Source of the DNA: Catonella morbi ATCC 51271
GTDB taxonomy: Bacteria > Bacillota > Clostridia > Lachnospirales > Lachnospiraceae
Direction of reading: 5' to 3'
DNA length: 64,000 nt
NCBI RefSeq assembly: GCF_000160035.2
Contig: NZ_KI535366.1
Coordinates: 64,271 to 128,270 of the forward strand
The translations under genes and the position numbers were made by a program. Shown piece after piece: positions 26,746 to 34,599 of this stretch. The number at the start of each line of letters is the position of its first letter. Position 1 is the stretch's first letter. The notes beneath the pieces are model-generated. The model searched no databases. It was not told the origin of the DNA and saw nothing but the letters and a program-made list of their open reading frames with translations.

Positions 26746-26763
26746 AATGAGAGGGTGTAAAAT

Positions 26764-27777
26764 ATGGCAACTAATGTAAGTGAAAGTACAATGGACAGTG
26801 ATATAACAAGTAAACTTAACCAGCTTGATATAATTTCCCTTAAGGACGGGCTGACAGGTTTATGGAATAAGAAATATCTGTCTGATAAAGTGGATGACTA
26901 TGTGGGCGGAGAAAGAAACTCAGGTGTATTGTTTATCATAGACATTGATGAGTTTTCTCAAATAAATGAAAGATACGGTCATATTATGGGTGATGCCTGC
27001 CTGGTAAAACTTGCAGGTGTGCTCAGTAACTCATTTAGAGACAGGGATGTAGCATCAAGGATTTCTGCAGATGAATTTGGTGTATTTTTGGTCGGAAATC
27101 TGACTTATAAGGATATTAAAAGCATTTCAAGCAAGCTGTTAAAGACAGCCAAAGAAGGCTTTGCCGGAATGAAGCTTGACAGAGATTTTACTATATCTAT
27201 AGGAATTGCAAAGTCTCCCGCTAACGGCAGTGACTTCCTTTCGCTCTACAGGAAGGCCGTTGAGGCTCTAAGCAGTTCTAAACAGAACGGAAAAAACAGT
27301 TTCACTATAGCGGATGAGGACTATTCCAAAAATAAAGTAGTTAATACAAGCGCAGACATGGAGATAGTGAAGCACCTTATTTCCGAGAAGAACAGACCTA
27401 ACGGAGCTTATAAGGTTGAATATGACGGATTTAAACATATATATCAGTTTGTTTCGAGATATTCTGCCAGAAAAGAAACAGATATTGAAATCATTCTTTT
27501 TACAATATCTAAGAAAGACGGAAATATGATAGAACCGATTACGCTTTCTGAGGCAATGTTCGATCTTGAAAACATAATAAAAGTATCCTTAAGGATAGGT
27601 GATGTAGCTACCAAATACAGCTCCTGTCAGTACCTGGTTATGCTTATAGGTGCTCATAATGTCAACCCGGAAGATGTAGTCAAAAGAATAGTGAAGAATT
27701 ATTCTGATTTTGCTGATAAATATAGTATTGTGTTGAAATATGATATTGATTATTCGGTTTTACAAGAGGAAAAATAA
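26764..27777 (+). CDS. Degenerate GGDEF-domain protein (probable c-di-GMP receptor or inactive cyclase)
   Basis: A 337-residue cytoplasmic protein with no membrane segment. The first GGDEF domain (about 25-185) opens with DGLTGLWNKKYL and has the metal-binding FIIDIDEFSQIN, but the signature is SADEF (residues 101-105) instead of GG(D/E)EF. An RxxD inhibitory-site motif (RDRD, 92-95) is kept at the correct five-residue spacing. The second half (about 200-330; RIGDVATKYSSCQYLVMLIG) looks like a further decayed GGDEF fold. It is translated in line with a CYTH gene 3 bp downstream. It may bind rather than make c-di-GMP; activity is uncertain. Confidence 0.85.
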   Translation: MATNVSESTMDSDITSKLNQLDIISLKDGLTGLWNKKYLSDKVDDYVGGERNSGVLFIIDIDEFSQINERYGHIMGDACLVKLAGVLSNSFRDRDVASRISADEFGVFLVGNLTYKDIKSISSKLLKTAKEGFAGMKLDRDFTISIGIAKSPANGSDFLSLYRKAVEALSSSKQNGKNSFTIADEDYSKNKVVNTSADMEIVKHLISEKNRPNGAYKVEYDGFKHIYQFVSRYSARKETDIEIILFTISKKDGNMIEPITLSEAMFDLENIIKVSLRIGDVATKYSSCQYLVMLIGAHNVNPEDVVKRIVKNYSDFADKYSIVLKYDIDYSVLQEEK

Positions 27778-27780
27778 GGA

Positions 27781-28284
27781 ATGGAAATAGAAAGAAAATT
27801 TTTGGTAAATAAACTTCCCGATAATCTAGAGTCCTGTGATAAGATTGAAATAGAGCAGGGCTATATAAGTAATAAGCCTACAATAAGAATTAGAAAAGCT
27901 GATGAAAAGTATATTTTAACGGTTAAGAGCAAGTTTGGTATCCGTAAAAATGAAGGTGATCCTGTAGTGAACAATGAGCATGAGTTTGAAATTACCGAAA
28001 AAGAATATGAAAATCTCAAGAAAAAGATTGATGGAAGGGTTTTAAGAAAAACTAGATATCTGATTCCTTTAGAGTACGGACTTATGGCTGAGTTAGATGT
28101 ATTTAAGGACAGGCTTTGCGGGCTTGTTTTTGCGGAAGTTGAGTTTCCGTCATTGGAAGCGGCCAATAACTTTAAAAAGCCTTATTGGCTGGGAAAAGAT
28201 GTAAGCGATGATAAAAGATATAGGAATTCAAAGATAGTAAAACTGGACAAATACAGTAAGGAATATTTTGAGGAGAATGTATGA
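27781..28284 (+). CDS. CYTH-domain protein (triphosphate tunnel metalloenzyme family)
   Basis: A 167-residue CYTH protein. It begins with the diagnostic EIERKFLVN (ExExK motif), then SNKPTIRIRKADEKYILTVK, and ends with a series of basic and acidic strands (RKTRYLIPLEYG, ELDVFKDRLCGLVFAEVEF). These line a tunnel that binds triphosphate-containing substrates such as inorganic triphosphate or nucleotides. Reaction and physiological substrate vary widely in the family. It follows the GGDEF gene by 3 bp and overlaps yaaA by 4 bp (ATGA). Confidence 0.9.
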   Translation: MEIERKFLVNKLPDNLESCDKIEIEQGYISNKPTIRIRKADEKYILTVKSKFGIRKNEGDPVVNNEHEFEITEKEYENLKKKIDGRVLRKTRYLIPLEYGLMAELDVFKDRLCGLVFAEVEFPSLEAANNFKKPYWLGKDVSDDKRYRNSKIVKLDKYSKEYFEENV

Positions 28285-29030
28285 AAATAATTTTATCTCC
28301 TGCCAAGAAAATGAAGGTAGACACAGACTTTCCGGAGGTACCCGGAGAGCCTGTGTTTCTTGATGATACAAAGAAAATACTGGCTTGGCTCAAGGAAAGA
28401 AGCAGAGAAGAGTTAAAAAATATATGGAAATGCAATGACAGGCTGACTGATGAGAATGTGGAAAGAATTAAAAATATGGACCTGTACAAAGGTCTTACAC
28501 CTGCAATTTTATCCTATGAAGGTATCGCATATCAGTATATGGCACCTGCAGTCTTTGCTAAGGAACAGCTTAGCTACATACAGAGTCATTTAAGAATATT
28601 ATCAGCTTTTTACGGTGTACTAAAGCCGATGGACGGTGTAGTACCTTACAGGCTTGAAATGCAGGCAAAAGCAGACATTGATGGAAAGAGAGACCTGTAT
28701 GAGTTTTGGAAGGATAAGCTGTATAAAGAAGTAAGGGATGAAAGCGGAATTATCATTAATCTTGCTTCCAAGGAATACTATAAATGCATTGATAAATATT
28801 TAACAAAAGATGAAAGATTTATTACCTGTGACTTTGTAGAGGAGGTCAACGGAAAATTAGTTACCAAAGGAACCTATGCCAAGATGGTAAGAGGTGAAAT
28901 GGTAAGGTTTATGGCTGAAGAAAATATAGCTGCTCCTGAGGAAATAAAGAGGTTTGACAGGCTAAATTATAGTTTTAGGGAAGATTTATCAGACAATGGG
29001 AAATTTGTGTTTGAAAGGAGAATATCCTAA
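28281..29030 (+). CDS. yaaA: YaaA family protein (peroxide stress response, DUF328)
   Basis: A 249-residue YaaA/UPF0246 protein. Recognisable segments are the N-terminal ILSPAKKM, GLTPAILSYEGIAYQYM, LSYIQSHLRILSAFYGVLKPMD and the C-terminal GEMVRFMAEENI. In E. coli the family lowers intracellular iron under peroxide stress and binds DNA; whether this holds here is inferred from the family. It overlaps the CYTH gene by 4 bp. The 215 bp that follow hold only a TM-encoding fragment. Confidence 0.92.
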   Translation: MKIILSPAKKMKVDTDFPEVPGEPVFLDDTKKILAWLKERSREELKNIWKCNDRLTDENVERIKNMDLYKGLTPAILSYEGIAYQYMAPAVFAKEQLSYIQSHLRILSAFYGVLKPMDGVVPYRLEMQAKADIDGKRDLYEFWKDKLYKEVRDESGIIINLASKEYYKCIDKYLTKDERFITCDFVEEVNGKLVTKGTYAKMVRGEMVRFMAEENIAAPEEIKRFDRLNYSFREDLSDNGKFVFERRIS

Positions 29031-29118
29031 AATATTTTTAGAGAGAATCATAAAACATTAAGAATTTAGAAAACTATGAATGTAATATAAGACTTTTGCA
29101 GCAAATTTTTACATTTAA

Positions 29119-29223
29119 AATACCTGTTATCTGTATCAAAAACCTCTGGTCTCAGCCTTAGGTATTTTAAGTATAGTTGGCATTATTATAGTGCTTATGG
29201 TACAAATCGATCATAAAAATTAA
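29119..29223 (+). pseudogene. Fragment encoding one membrane segment (gene remnant)
   Basis: An open stretch with no start codon encodes SALGILSIVGIIIVLMVQID and ends in TAA, just before the duplicated A/B genes. It looks like the tail of a membrane protein otherwise lost. A hairpin formed by AATACCT and AGGTATT (29119-29125 and 29159-29165) overlaps it. Weak evidence; no family is recognised. Confidence 0.2.
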
Positions 29224-29245
29224 AACAAGAATGAGAGGAAGAAAA

Positions 29246-29785
29246 ATGGGCTTTGTAAATGATTATTTAACAGATGAAGAACAAGAGCTTTTCAGAAAAA
29301 AGGCAGTACACTATGGCAATCCTTTGTACAGAGAAAGATGCGGTATATTGGGATACGAACCTTATAGCAAGGTGAAATGTACAGTTGACCGTGAAAAACA
29401 AATTTATTTTTTTGATTTAGGATATAAATTTTTTGAGGAAGATCATTATAAGCATGGATTTGGATTTGTGTGGGATGATATGCTCGGTAAAGAGGTGATA
29501 TTTTTTGAACTAAGTTATAAATTCACCTTTAACGAAGAATATGATTTAATGTGGAAAGGCAAGATAAAATTACCTGACCAATTATATAACGGAGAAGGTG
29601 TATCGTTAAAGAATATTATGAAGGCTATAAAAGAAACCATAAGCAATAAGCATGATAAAAAATCATATCAGTCACAATCCAAACCTCAGATTATATTAGA
29701 CAAAATAAAAGAGGCCATGCAGGTATACGGTTTAAGAGGAGAACCGGGGGTACAAGTACAATTAAATATTGGATTTGATATTTAA
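29246..29785 (+). CDS. Protein A of a duplicated two-gene unit, unknown function
   Basis: A 179-residue soluble protein. Features shared with the copy at 30559 are FVNDYLTxEEQE near the N-terminus, a CTVDRE strand at about 50, YFFDLG, FVWDDMLG and a C-terminal KIKEAMQxYG helix followed by a short tail ending GFDI. No catalytic motif or signal peptide is visible. ATG 29246 follows GAGAGGAAG; an in-frame ATG at 29231 would overlap that site. Gene B starts 11 bp downstream. The arrangement resembles duplicated immunity-type genes, but no toxin is visible in this window. Confidence 0.7.
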   Translation: MGFVNDYLTDEEQELFRKKAVHYGNPLYRERCGILGYEPYSKVKCTVDREKQIYFFDLGYKFFEEDHYKHGFGFVWDDMLGKEVIFFELSYKFTFNEEYDLMWKGKIKLPDQLYNGEGVSLKNIMKAIKETISNKHDKKSYQSQSKPQIILDKIKEAMQVYGLRGEPGVQVQLNIGFDI

Positions 29786-29796
29786 AGGAGATGGAG

Positions 29797-30432
29797 ATGG
29801 AAAAATATAAATATGATTTTAGACCATTATTATCAGAAATCGATATCAATACAATCGGACTAAAGGATTTGGTTAGAGTGGTAGAAGGACTTTCGGTTAA
29901 TTGGCTTGTTGAAGATAATAAAGAAATGCCTTTTCCAAATAATTGGATAACATTATTACACAGTGGATATGTTACAATAAACGATTTACCTATACCCGCC
30001 ATTGTAATTGCGTCTTCACAACCCAATGTAAGAATTTTGGATAAGACTGTTGCTGCCAATTTTTTAACCGGGGTAGAATTTAAAACATTATTGGAAGCTG
30101 CAATAGTTAATGATATAAAGAATAACAGCCTGGATTTATCTCTTATTGAAGGGGGTATAGAAAATGCGGCAAATTCAGAGATGCTAAAAAGAATAATTCA
30201 GTCAAATAACCCTGATGGTAAAAGCATGGAAATAGCAGTTAAAATTGCTTCGGAAGGTTTCATATATGAGCCAAGAAGAGGAGCTTGGGCAATCATTTCC
30301 GGAAAATTTGTAAAAAGTACTCCGATTACTTCTAAAATTGAAATGATAGTGCCGGAAGCTGATAAGAATGGAATCTGGGGACAGACGGAAGTACCTGCTA
30401 TGTTGGGGGGTCTTGATGAATCCCATAAATAG
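29797..30432 (+). CDS. Protein B of a duplicated two-gene unit, unknown function
   Basis: A 211-residue soluble protein with no recognised domain. Segments include IDINTIGLKDLVRVVEGL, MPFPNNWITLLHSGYVTIND, NPDGKSMEIAVKIASEGFI and a C-terminal GIWGQTEVPAMLGGLDES. ATG 29797 is preferred, because AAAGGAG at 29784-29790 is then six bases upstream; ATG 29791 would abut it. A decayed copy of its N-terminal third lies downstream of A', which shows that A and B were duplicated together. Confidence 0.7.
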   Translation: MEKYKYDFRPLLSEIDINTIGLKDLVRVVEGLSVNWLVEDNKEMPFPNNWITLLHSGYVTINDLPIPAIVIASSQPNVRILDKTVAANFLTGVEFKTLLEAAIVNDIKNNSLDLSLIEGGIENAANSEMLKRIIQSNNPDGKSMEIAVKIASEGFIYEPRRGAWAIISGKFVKSTPITSKIEMIVPEADKNGIWGQTEVPAMLGGLDESHK

Positions 30433-30558
30433 GAAATTCTACTGTTGAAGAGACGGGAAAACCGAGGACGCTATATATTTCTTTTGTCTTGGAAAACATT
30501 GGATGGTAGGTAAATGCAACAAGTATAAAGTGGCCTTTAATTACCAAAGAGGTGTAAA

Positions 30559-31137
30559 ATGAAAAAGAATAAATCTATATTTGCTCCGATAATATCGGGA
30601 ATTTATAAGAAAATTTCTTGTATGAAAACCGGAACAATCAAAAACAATAACAAACTGCAAGTAACCAAAAGTGAATTTGTAAATGATTATCTAACAGTTG
30701 AAGAACAGGAAATGTTTGAGAAAAGGGCTATACCTATGGGAGTATGGTGGCGAGGAAAAGGAGCAATATTGGGGTGTGATCTGCCTAATAAGGTAATATG
30801 TACTGTTGATCGCGAAAACCATGTTTATCTCTTTGACCTTGGTATATATCATGATGCATTGGATCTTGATATGTATAACTTTGAACTTGTATGGGATGAT
30901 GTATTAGGGAATATAGGAGTAACTTTTACTATGAAGTATGAATATACAAGTGAGCGAATTATTGGTGGAGTTGGTCGTAATATCATATGGAAGGATTTTA
31001 AACTGAATATGCCGTATGAATTCCACTCAAAAAGGGAACTGGTTATTGTTAAAATCAAAGAGGCAATGCAAACTTATGGAACAACTGGGAGACCTGAAGC
31101 ACCTATACCAAAATATAAAATAGAATTTGATTTTTAA
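30559..31137 (+). CDS. Protein A' (paralog of the gene at 29246) with N-terminal extension
   Basis: A 192-residue paralog of A. Aligned blocks are FVNDYLTVEEQEMF, CTVDRENHVYLFDLG, LVWDDVLG and KIKEAMQTYG, ending in a GxPEAPIPxYKIEF-type tail. It carries about 37 extra residues at the N-terminus, basic and Asn/Lys-rich (KKNKSIFAPIISGIYKKI). The middle (about 65-85 and 125-150) differs from A, so the two copies are not recent identical duplicates. The ATG follows AGAGGTG. The remnant of a second B follows. Confidence 0.7.
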   Translation: MKKNKSIFAPIISGIYKKISCMKTGTIKNNNKLQVTKSEFVNDYLTVEEQEMFEKRAIPMGVWWRGKGAILGCDLPNKVICTVDRENHVYLFDLGIYHDALDLDMYNFELVWDDVLGNIGVTFTMKYEYTSERIIGGVGRNIIWKDFKLNMPYEFHSKRELVIVKIKEAMQTYGTTGRPEAPIPKYKIEFDF

Positions 31138-31148
31138 TGAGAAGTGAA

Positions 31149-31360
31149 ACGGGAAAGTATAATTTAAATATGACTCACTGATATCAGGCATTGATACAAA
31201 TACTGTAGGTCTTAAAGATTTAATAAAGTTAATAGATGAGCTTTAACTTAATAAGTCGGTCGGTGATTATAAGAAAGTGCCGTTTTCAAGCTAAGCAACT
31301 ACTTACTTGTATAGAGGAGCAGTAACTTTTAATGATATACCAATATCCGCAGGTGAAAGT
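31149..31360 (+). pseudogene. Decayed second copy of gene B
   Basis: Translation aligned to B gives IDTNTVGLKDLIKLIDEL against IDINTIGLKDLVRVVEGL, then KKVPF and VTFNDIPIS against VTINDLPIP. The start codon position reads ACG instead of ATG, a frame change follows within the first ten codons, and in-frame stops occur at 31244-31246 and 31292-31294. The match ends near 31360; the C-terminal two-thirds are missing. It occupies most of the 314-bp gap before radC. Confidence 0.75.
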
Positions 31361-31451
31361 GTATATAAAAAGCCACAATTCCATTATTTACTCTGAGGGA
31401 TAATTGTGTTAGAATATAATTTGACTATTCCTTTAACACTAAATTGTAATT

Positions 31452-32174
31452 ATGGTAACTACAAGAATTGAAGATTTACCCGAAGATGCAAGACCGTTTG
31501 AAAAATACCGGAAGCAAGGGATAACTATGCTTTCCGATGCAGAGCTTCTTGCACTGGTTTTAAGAACCGGAACTAAAAATATCAACTGCATGGAATTATG
31601 CAGGAAAGTACTTGAATCAGGCGGAGGAAGCCTTGCCGGACTTTACGGAAAGACTGAAAAAGAACTTTGTAATATTCAGGGAGTTGGTCCGGTTAAAGCG
31701 GTGGAAATTATTTGCATTTGTGAACTGGCAAGAAGGATTGCCAGAACAAGGCATTCTTATGATGAACCTTTAGATACCGCAGCTAAGATTTCCAAAAGAT
31801 ATATGGAAGAAATGAGGCATTTCAAAGAGGAGCATGTGGTATTACTGCTTTTAGATATTAAGTGCAGGCTTATCAAAGAACTTACCATAAGTATAGGAAC
31901 AATCAATCAGTCTTTTCTTCGTCCGAGGGAGGTTTTCATACAGGCACTGAAGTATGAAGCTGTGAATCTGGTACTTATTCACAATCATCCAAGCGGTGAT
32001 CCTACTCCGAGTAAGGCTGATATTATAGTTACGGATAAGATACTGGAAGTGTCGGAACTTGTAGGGATTCCTCTTGTTGACCATATTATAATAGGTGATT
32101 GTTGCTATGTAAGCTTTAGGGAAAAAGGACTGTCAGATTTTGAAACAAAAAAACAGATATTTGAAAGGATTTAG
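31452..32174 (+). CDS. radC: RadC family protein (JAB/MPN metallo-domain)
   Basis: A 240-residue protein with an N-terminal helix-hairpin-helix region (LCNIQGVGPVKAVEI) and a C-terminal MPN domain bearing the metal motif IHNHPSGDPTPSKAD. Historically linked to DNA repair; the true role is unresolved. It sits directly before mreB (2-bp gap), a widely conserved neighbourhood in Firmicutes. No strong Shine-Dalgarno site is seen before the ATG. Confidence 0.94.
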   Translation: MVTTRIEDLPEDARPFEKYRKQGITMLSDAELLALVLRTGTKNINCMELCRKVLESGGGSLAGLYGKTEKELCNIQGVGPVKAVEIICICELARRIARTRHSYDEPLDTAAKISKRYMEEMRHFKEEHVVLLLLDIKCRLIKELTISIGTINQSFLRPREVFIQALKYEAVNLVLIHNHPSGDPTPSKADIIVTDKILEVSELVGIPLVDHIIIGDCCYVSFREKGLSDFETKKQIFERI

Positions 32175-32176
32175 TT

Positions 32177-33241
32177 ATGCTTGGGAAGAGTATTGGTATA
32201 GATCTTGGAACTAAAAGAATCAAATATTACAGAAAAGGTGATGGAATAATATTTGATCAGGAAAATTGCATCGCTATAGAGAATAGAGAGGAAATAAGAG
32301 CTATAGGTGATGAAGCCGCTGAAATGGTGGGAAGAACTCCGGAAACCATCGAAGTAATCTATCCGGTAAACCGCGGAGTAATAGCCAATGTAAGTGCGAT
32401 GGAGCTTCTTTTTAATACTTCGTTTGACAGACTGTACGGCAAGGCGAAGAGGGCTTCCGGCACAAGCTTTGTGATAGCTCTTCCTACTGATATTACAGAA
32501 GTGGAAAAAAGATCTTTTGCTGACCTCATACATAAATCAGGTATTAAGCCTAAAAATGTATCTTTGGTAGATAAGCCTATTTGCGTTGCTATGGCAGCCG
32601 GACTTGATATAATGAAGGCAAAGGGTGTAATGACCGTAGATGTAGGTGCGGACACCACTGAAATAGCCATAATTGCTCTCGGAGGCATAGTGCGCAGCAG
32701 ACTTTTACCTATAGCCGGCAATAAGTTTGATGAGTCAATTTGCAATTATATAAGGCAGAAGTGTGCATTAGTCATAGGAAAGAGTAATGCTGAACAATTA
32801 AAGATGGGTATTGCGGGAGCTTTATCGGGACAGTCACTTACTATGCAGGTGAATGGCAGAGATGTTGTTACCGGCCTTCCAAAGAGAATTGAGATTGAAT
32901 CGGATATTGTATATGAGGCAATTAAAGAGGATCTTAAAAGTATTACCGAGAATATTAAGAGTACGCTTGAGCATATCCCTCCGGAAGTATCTTCGGATAT
33001 AATAGATGCAGGTATTTATGTAACAGGCGGTTCAGCTCTGATCGGTAATTTTGACAAGCTTTTAAATGCAGAAACAAATCTTAAAATTAATATACTGGAA
33101 GACCCTCAGGACAGCGTTATTAATGGTCTTGGTAAGCTTATTGATGATGATAATTATAAAACACTGCCTTATATCTACAGGCAGCCGGGATATTCAGTTA
33201 ATTTAAGGAATGTAAATAATGGCATCGCTAAGAAAAAATAA
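32177..33241 (+). CDS. mreB: Rod shape-determining actin homolog MreB
   Basis: A 354-residue actin-like ATPase that forms filaments under the membrane and steers lateral wall synthesis with MreC, MreD, RodA and PBP2. The phosphate-1 loop is IGIDLGTKRIKYY, the phosphate-2 loop MTVDVGADTTEIAII, and the adenosine motif VTGGSALIGNF. The normal MreB phosphate-1 loop reads DLGTANT, so this member is somewhat divergent, as are many clostridial copies. The C-terminus overlaps mreC by 23 bp. Confidence 0.93.
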   Translation: MLGKSIGIDLGTKRIKYYRKGDGIIFDQENCIAIENREEIRAIGDEAAEMVGRTPETIEVIYPVNRGVIANVSAMELLFNTSFDRLYGKAKRASGTSFVIALPTDITEVEKRSFADLIHKSGIKPKNVSLVDKPICVAMAAGLDIMKAKGVMTVDVGADTTEIAIIALGGIVRSRLLPIAGNKFDESICNYIRQKCALVIGKSNAEQLKMGIAGALSGQSLTMQVNGRDVVTGLPKRIEIESDIVYEAIKEDLKSITENIKSTLEHIPPEVSSDIIDAGIYVTGGSALIGNFDKLLNAETNLKINILEDPQDSVINGLGKLIDDDNYKTLPYIYRQPGYSVNLRNVNNGIAKKK

Positions 33242-34088
33242 GATTAAGATAAAAATTGTTCCAAGATACTTATTTATTGTTATGGTTGTAATCTGCCTCA
33301 TACTTCTGTTGGTGTCTTACCGTTTTTCGGATAGTTTAGGACCGGTTAAAACAGCAGTAGGTGATGTGATTACTCCTATGCAGGTGGGAATCAATAAGGT
33401 AGGGAGTTATTTTACCTCCAAACTGGATTATTTTAAAAATATTGATGACCTGATTGCAAAGAATAAGGAACTGACTGAGAAATTGGATAAAATCAGCTAT
33501 GAGAATAAACTTCTTCTTCAGGGAAAGTATGAATTGGATGATTTTAGAAAATTATACAATTTGGATCAAACCTATGCAGATTATCCAAAGGTTGCGGCGA
33601 GGGTTATTTCCAAGGGAACAAACAACTGGTACAGTGAATTTAAGATAGATAAGGGAAGTGATGACGGTATTAAGCCGGGCATGAATGTTATGGCCGGAAA
33701 TGGGCTTGTGGGAATAATTACAAAGGTAGGCCGCAATAATTCAATGGTAAGATCAATAATAGATGACAGCAGTTATGTGATGGGAATGTTGTTGGATACA
33801 TCTGATACCTGTGTGGTAAAAGGGAATCTGAAACTGCTTGATGAAGGTCATATAGAGGTTACCGACATAAAAAAGGGAGCGGAAGTTAAGGATGGTTATG
33901 AGGTTGTGACTTCATATATAAGTCCTAAATATCATCCGGGAATCCTTATAGGATATATCAGTGATATCAAGGTAGATCCCTCAAACATGACTGAATCCGG
34001 TTATCTTACGCCTGCAGTTGACTTTTCAAAACTTGATATGGTACTTATAATTACCCGTGAAAAGGAAGAAGAGGAAAACTTGAATTGA
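33219..34088 (+). CDS. mreC: Rod shape-determining protein MreC
   Basis: A 289-residue single-pass protein: one membrane segment (about 16-34), a coiled-coil region (about 75-105, LIAKNKELTEKLDKISYENK) and the double beta-barrel periplasmic-type domain (WYSEFKIDKGSDDGIKPGMNV, GLVGIITKVG, IDDSSYVMGML). It bridges MreB/MreD to PBP2 outside the membrane. It overlaps mreB at its start; its TGA overlaps the mreD ATG by one base. Confidence 0.93.
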   Translation: MASLRKNKIKIKIVPRYLFIVMVVICLILLLVSYRFSDSLGPVKTAVGDVITPMQVGINKVGSYFTSKLDYFKNIDDLIAKNKELTEKLDKISYENKLLLQGKYELDDFRKLYNLDQTYADYPKVAARVISKGTNNWYSEFKIDKGSDDGIKPGMNVMAGNGLVGIITKVGRNNSMVRSIIDDSSYVMGMLLDTSDTCVVKGNLKLLDEGHIEVTDIKKGAEVKDGYEVVTSYISPKYHPGILIGYISDIKVDPSNMTESGYLTPAVDFSKLDMVLIITREKEEEENLN

Positions 34089-34597
34089 TGAAACGCATTA
34101 TAGGTTCTTTTATAATGATGATAATATTGTATCTTATTCAGACTACAATATTTAATAAAATAGCCATAGCAGGCATAAAGCCTAATGTGGTTATAATTTT
34201 GGTTGTGGCAATAGGTTATAAATACGGTAAAATACCCGGTATGATGATGGGATTCTTTATGGGACTGTTTTTGGATTTATCAGAATCAGACTATATAGGG
34301 TATTATGCTGTTATTTATCTCACTATAGGCTATTTGTTAGGATTTGGTAATAAGCTTTACAGCGGAGAGTCTAATCTGATACCGATAGGGCTGGTTGGAG
34401 CATCAGATTTGGTGCTTAATTTCCTGATTTTTGTTACAGGATTTTTGCTCAGAAACAGATTGGATTTTCCTTATTATATCATGAGGATAATTTTACCGGA
34501 GGCTGTATATACTATGATAGTAGCAGCTTTGTTTTACAGGATTGTTGATGCTGTATACCTTAAACTGGAAGCAATAGGGAAAGGGGATGAAGCCTAG
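34088..34597 (+). CDS. mreD: Rod shape-determining protein MreD
   Basis: A 169-residue integral membrane protein with about five to six hydrophobic segments and the family start KRIIGSFIMMIILYLIQTTI. It supports MreC-PBP2 in lateral wall synthesis. ATG 34088 is chosen over the in-frame TTG at 34085, because it shares a base with the mreC stop. Confidence 0.9.
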   Translation: MKRIIGSFIMMIILYLIQTTIFNKIAIAGIKPNVVIILVVAIGYKYGKIPGMMMGFFMGLFLDLSESDYIGYYAVIYLTIGYLLGFGNKLYSGESNLIPIGLVGASDLVLNFLIFVTGFLLRNRLDFPYYIMRIILPEAVYTMIVAALFYRIVDAVYLKLEAIGKGDEA

Positions 34598-34599
34598 TT

